Below, one piece after another: positions 62,110 to 64,000 of a stretch of DNA of 64,000 bases. A program made the position numbers and the translations under genes. The notes below the pieces were generated by a model that worked only from the letters and a program-made list of their open reading frames with translations, made no database searches and was not told where the DNA came from. The first letter of the stretch is position 1. Every line of letters begins with the position of its first letter. The DNA comes from Oligoflexia bacterium. GTDB lineage: Bacteria > Bdellovibrionota > Bdellovibrionia > Bdellovibrionales > Bdellovibrionaceae. The DNA lies in the NCBI GenBank assembly GCA_016861345.1, contig BOLD01000001.1:62001-126000 (forward strand), read 5' to 3'.

Positions 62110-62152
62110 TTTCTATTTCTGATATTTTTAGAGCGAGAATAGTTATCGAGTT

Positions 62153-62172
62153 TTGATCGTGGTTACGATCAA
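62153..62172. promoter_or_regulatory. Perfect palindrome in the ICE2 operon leader
   Basis: Arms TTGATCGT and ACGATCAA with spacer GGTT. A further half-site TTACGATCA occurs near 62248. It is a likely operator for the T4SS operon or the histidine kinase. The rest of 62003-62277 holds no gene. Confidence 0.5.
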
Positions 62173-62277
62173 CGCAGATGAGGAAGTAAATAGAAATCAG
62201 ATAGTTATGGAAAAGTCGGAAATGCGATCAGTGTTTGGTTTTACGATCACTCATAGATGGCGTGACAGCGATTGAGA

Positions 62278-64000
62278 TTAAATCAAAGTGAGAGCTGGTT
62301 TAGGAAACATTCTGATGCCCATTGAGAGGCATTTTCCTTGAATAGCCTTTGAATTGTAGGAGTTCGTAATCAAAACCGTATTCTGGAGCGTGAATCCACC
62401 ACGCTCAATTACATCCAATCCAGAATCAGATGAGCCATAAAGATCGAAGTCTGAGAGGAGAAGGCAGTCCGGCAATTTCTTTCTGTTATTCCGCACCCAA
62501 TCGAGCGCGGAATGTGAATCGAAAAAGTGCTCCACGGCTACATTGATTCCCTGAGCCTGAATCTTCGTTTTCCATATTTCATGTATCGAGGGATCGTCGT
62601 CGAGAATTAGTAGATTGGGCTTACTGGACAAATCAATCTCGCCCACGATACAGCCAGGTTGTTCGGCCATAGGCAAAGAGATTAGAACTTCTGTTCCGAA
62701 TCCTTCGTTAGAAATGATTTTGAAGTTACCATTCCATTGACGAACGATTTCTTTGGCGTAGTAGATACCGAGTCCAGACCCATTCTCTTTACCAAAAGAA
62801 AATCCCTTTTCTCCGATTTTTTGAAGTGCTTCATTGGGGATTCCACTTCCAGAATCTTGAACGGAGACAATGACATTTCTTTCCTCAACGAAGATTTTTA
62901 AGAAGACGGAATCCGCCTTGGCTTCGACCGAATTATCAATCAAGTTTGAGAGCGTTCGTTTTAGTTCATCTTCTTGAATCGCGGCAAAGATCATTCTTGC
63001 ATCTGGCAAAAGTTGAATTCTAAAATTGATCTTCTCGGATGAGTATTGAAGCCTCTTTTCCTCGAAGACCTCATGGATCACGGGAAATATCAGTGTCGGC
63101 GAAGGTGCCTTGGCGGAGGCTTCTCTAGCCATAAGAGCTTTGTTCTTATCCACAAGGCCGCTTGCGACCTCGCGTATTCTTTGAATGGCTCGATCCAAAA
63201 GAAGCCGAGTGGCATCGGGCATCCCGACGGTTGAATCAGACACTACTTTCAAGGTATTCAGTGGGGATCGAATATCGTGAGCCACGCGAGCGGCCATCTC
63301 GCCAAACATGATTTTACTTTCGTTTTCAACGGCGTGTTTTCGGGAAAGATCAATTTCCTTCCGCTTTGCATTCCACCATTCAGCAAGAAATGGAAACTCC
63401 TGCCTTATGATTAACGGCGATCTTTCACTTTCGACAAGTTCGGAAAGCGCATCTTTGATGAACTTTTCACGCCTTCTGTATTCTCGTCCTTCGACGCGCT
63501 TTATACTGAGGAATAGAATCAGCACAAAACCCACAAAGAGCAGCACGGTTCCGGCAAATGCCTTTACCAAGAAGGATGAGTGAATGTCGAAAATCAAGAG
63601 AAGTTCGGGTCTGTGGCTGATTCTATAGAAGGTCTTTTTATCGAGGAATCCGCTATCGGCAACTTTGATCTTGCCTGGCTCTATATCCTGGGACTCAAAG
63701 GTAGAAATTGAGGAGCCAAACTCGATAAGGCGTTGAGGAGGTGTCGTGGATGTATCAAGCAGTACGACACCTTTTACGAACTGAGAAGACATGAGGACGC
63801 GTTGATTTTTGGTGATGGTAGTTAGTAAATTTCCCTCTTGAATTGCTACCGTTTCTGATTGCAGCCAACTTCCGACAATTTCCTCCCCAACCGATGAGAG
63901 GTAGAAATCGAATATGAGATAGATTGCGAGGGTTGTAAAAGCCAAAGCAAAGGTGACAATTCCGATTGCCCTGGTTGGCCGTAAAGAACGGGCGATCCTT
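62278..64000 (-). CDS. Hybrid sensor histidine kinase with C-terminal receiver (N-terminus off the window)
   Basis: About 574 residues visible. One transmembrane helix is near the window edge and a second at about 140-160, enclosing a periplasmic sensor. A HisKA H-box MAARVAHDIRSPLNTLK, an N-box LIDNSVEAKADSV, G-box DSGSGIPNEAL and GSGLGIYYAKEI follow. The C-terminal receiver-like domain starts LLILDDDPSIHEIWK. The frame is open to base 64000, so the start lies outside the window. It may be a cargo or a chromosomal gene. Confidence 0.88.
   Translation of the reverse strand, partial: RIARSLRPTRAIGIVTFALAFTTLAIYLIFDFYLSSVGEEIVGSWLQSETVAIQEGNLLTTITKNQRVLMSSQFVKGVVLLDTSTTPPQRLIEFGSSISTFESQDIEPGKIKVADSGFLDKKTFYRISHRPELLLIFDIHSSFLVKAFAGTVLLFVGFVLILFLSIKRVEGREYRRREKFIKDALSELVESERSPLIIRQEFPFLAEWWNAKRKEIDLSRKHAVENESKIMFGEMAARVAHDIRSPLNTLKVVSDSTVGMPDATRLLLDRAIQRIREVASGLVDKNKALMAREASAKAPSPTLIFPVIHEVFEEKRLQYSSEKINFRIQLLPDARMIFAAIQEDELKRTLSNLIDNSVEAKADSVFLKIFVEERNVIVSVQDSGSGIPNEALQKIGEKGFSFGKENGSGLGIYYAKEIVRQWNGNFKIISNEGFGTEVLISLPMAEQPGCIVGEIDLSSKPNLLILDDDPSIHEIWKTKIQAQGINVAVEHFFDSHSALDWVRNNRKKLPDCLLLSDFDLYGSSDSGLDVIERGGFTLQNTVLITNSYNSKAIQGKCLSMGIRMFPKPALTLI

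Larger units (their letters stand above)
48069..62277. mobile_element. ICE2: second conjugative element with tyrosine integrase
   Basis: Gene block: tyrosine integrase, excisionase, TacAT-like pair, RHH-like protein, oriT-like repeat, Replic_Relax-like protein, coupling protein, trb-type T4SS and two regulatory small genes. The left end lies in the 118 bp after the methyltransferase stop; no tRNA and no repeat pair was found there, so the attachment site is unknown. The right end may be near 62277 or beyond the window. GC is higher than ICE1 (one 60-base line at 58561 counts 60%). Confidence 0.7.

Noticed and set aside
5460..62277. Classical HUH relaxase or VirB11 ATPase in the elements
   Set aside because: No HUH or HxH-x-H relaxase motif and no VirB11-type ATPase were found among the ORFs of either element.
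1..64000. CRISPR array
   Set aside because: No regularly spaced direct repeats and no cas genes were seen.

Overview
The window looks like a chromosome segment of a Bdellovibrio-like bacterium (Bdellovibrionota), interrupted by two related integrative conjugative elements (ICEs). The assignment is an inference. It rests on moderately low GC, a large EcxA-type lipoprotein zinc protease, SpoVG, a KdsA/LPS locus, and a zinc-finger protein with a histone-like C-terminal domain. No rRNA or marker gene is present to fix the species.

Layout. (1) 1-5.4 kb is chromosomal: a MoxR/DUF58 operon (minus strand), a degenerate M48 protease, DUF1844, an HtrA protease and SpoVG. (2) 5.4-19.0 kb is ICE1, next to a tRNA-Gln(TTG). 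It has a large serine recombinase, an Xre regulator, a ribbon-helix-helix (RHH)-like protein, a nested inverted repeat (oriT candidate), a Replic_Relax-like protein with a PD-(D/E)XK pattern, a VirD4/TraG coupling protein and a trb-type T4SS in the order C-D-E-J-L-F-G-I. (3) 19.0-23.5 kb holds an Rhs C-terminus with a candidate membrane immunity protein; its 5' part is cut by an IS3-family element. (4) 23.5-36.6 kb is a polysaccharide locus: Wzm/Wzt exporter, methyltransferase, glycosyltransferases, dTDP-rhamnose genes rfbB/A/D, a polyprenyl-phosphate sugar transferase and an O-antigen ligase/polymerase. (5) 36.6-48.1 kb is chromosomal: zinc-finger/histone-like protein, UPF0270, KdsA, DegT aminotransferase, ManC, a GT-C-like membrane protein, the zinc protease lipoprotein, HPF and a methyltransferase. 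(6) 48.1 to about 62.1 kb is ICE2: tyrosine integrase, excisionase, TacAT-like toxin-antitoxin, then the same T4SS module in the same order and orientation, at visibly higher GC. (7) A hybrid histidine kinase runs off the right edge.

The most interesting signal is what the two elements share. Both keep an identical conjugation core with no recognisable classical relaxase and no VirB11/TrbB ATPase. Both place a long nested inverted repeat between an RHH-like gene and a Replic_Relax-like gene. Both open the T4SS operon with a previously easy-to-miss 48-49-residue peptide sharing a PH-x-D...EQW..(I/L)EF motif, and both have a conserved FWN-x-VG protein just before the pilin. Together these suggest a coherent conjugation system whose DNA-processing part is not the textbook one. 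No searches were run. Family assignments rest on motifs read by eye, and element right-hand boundaries are unresolved.
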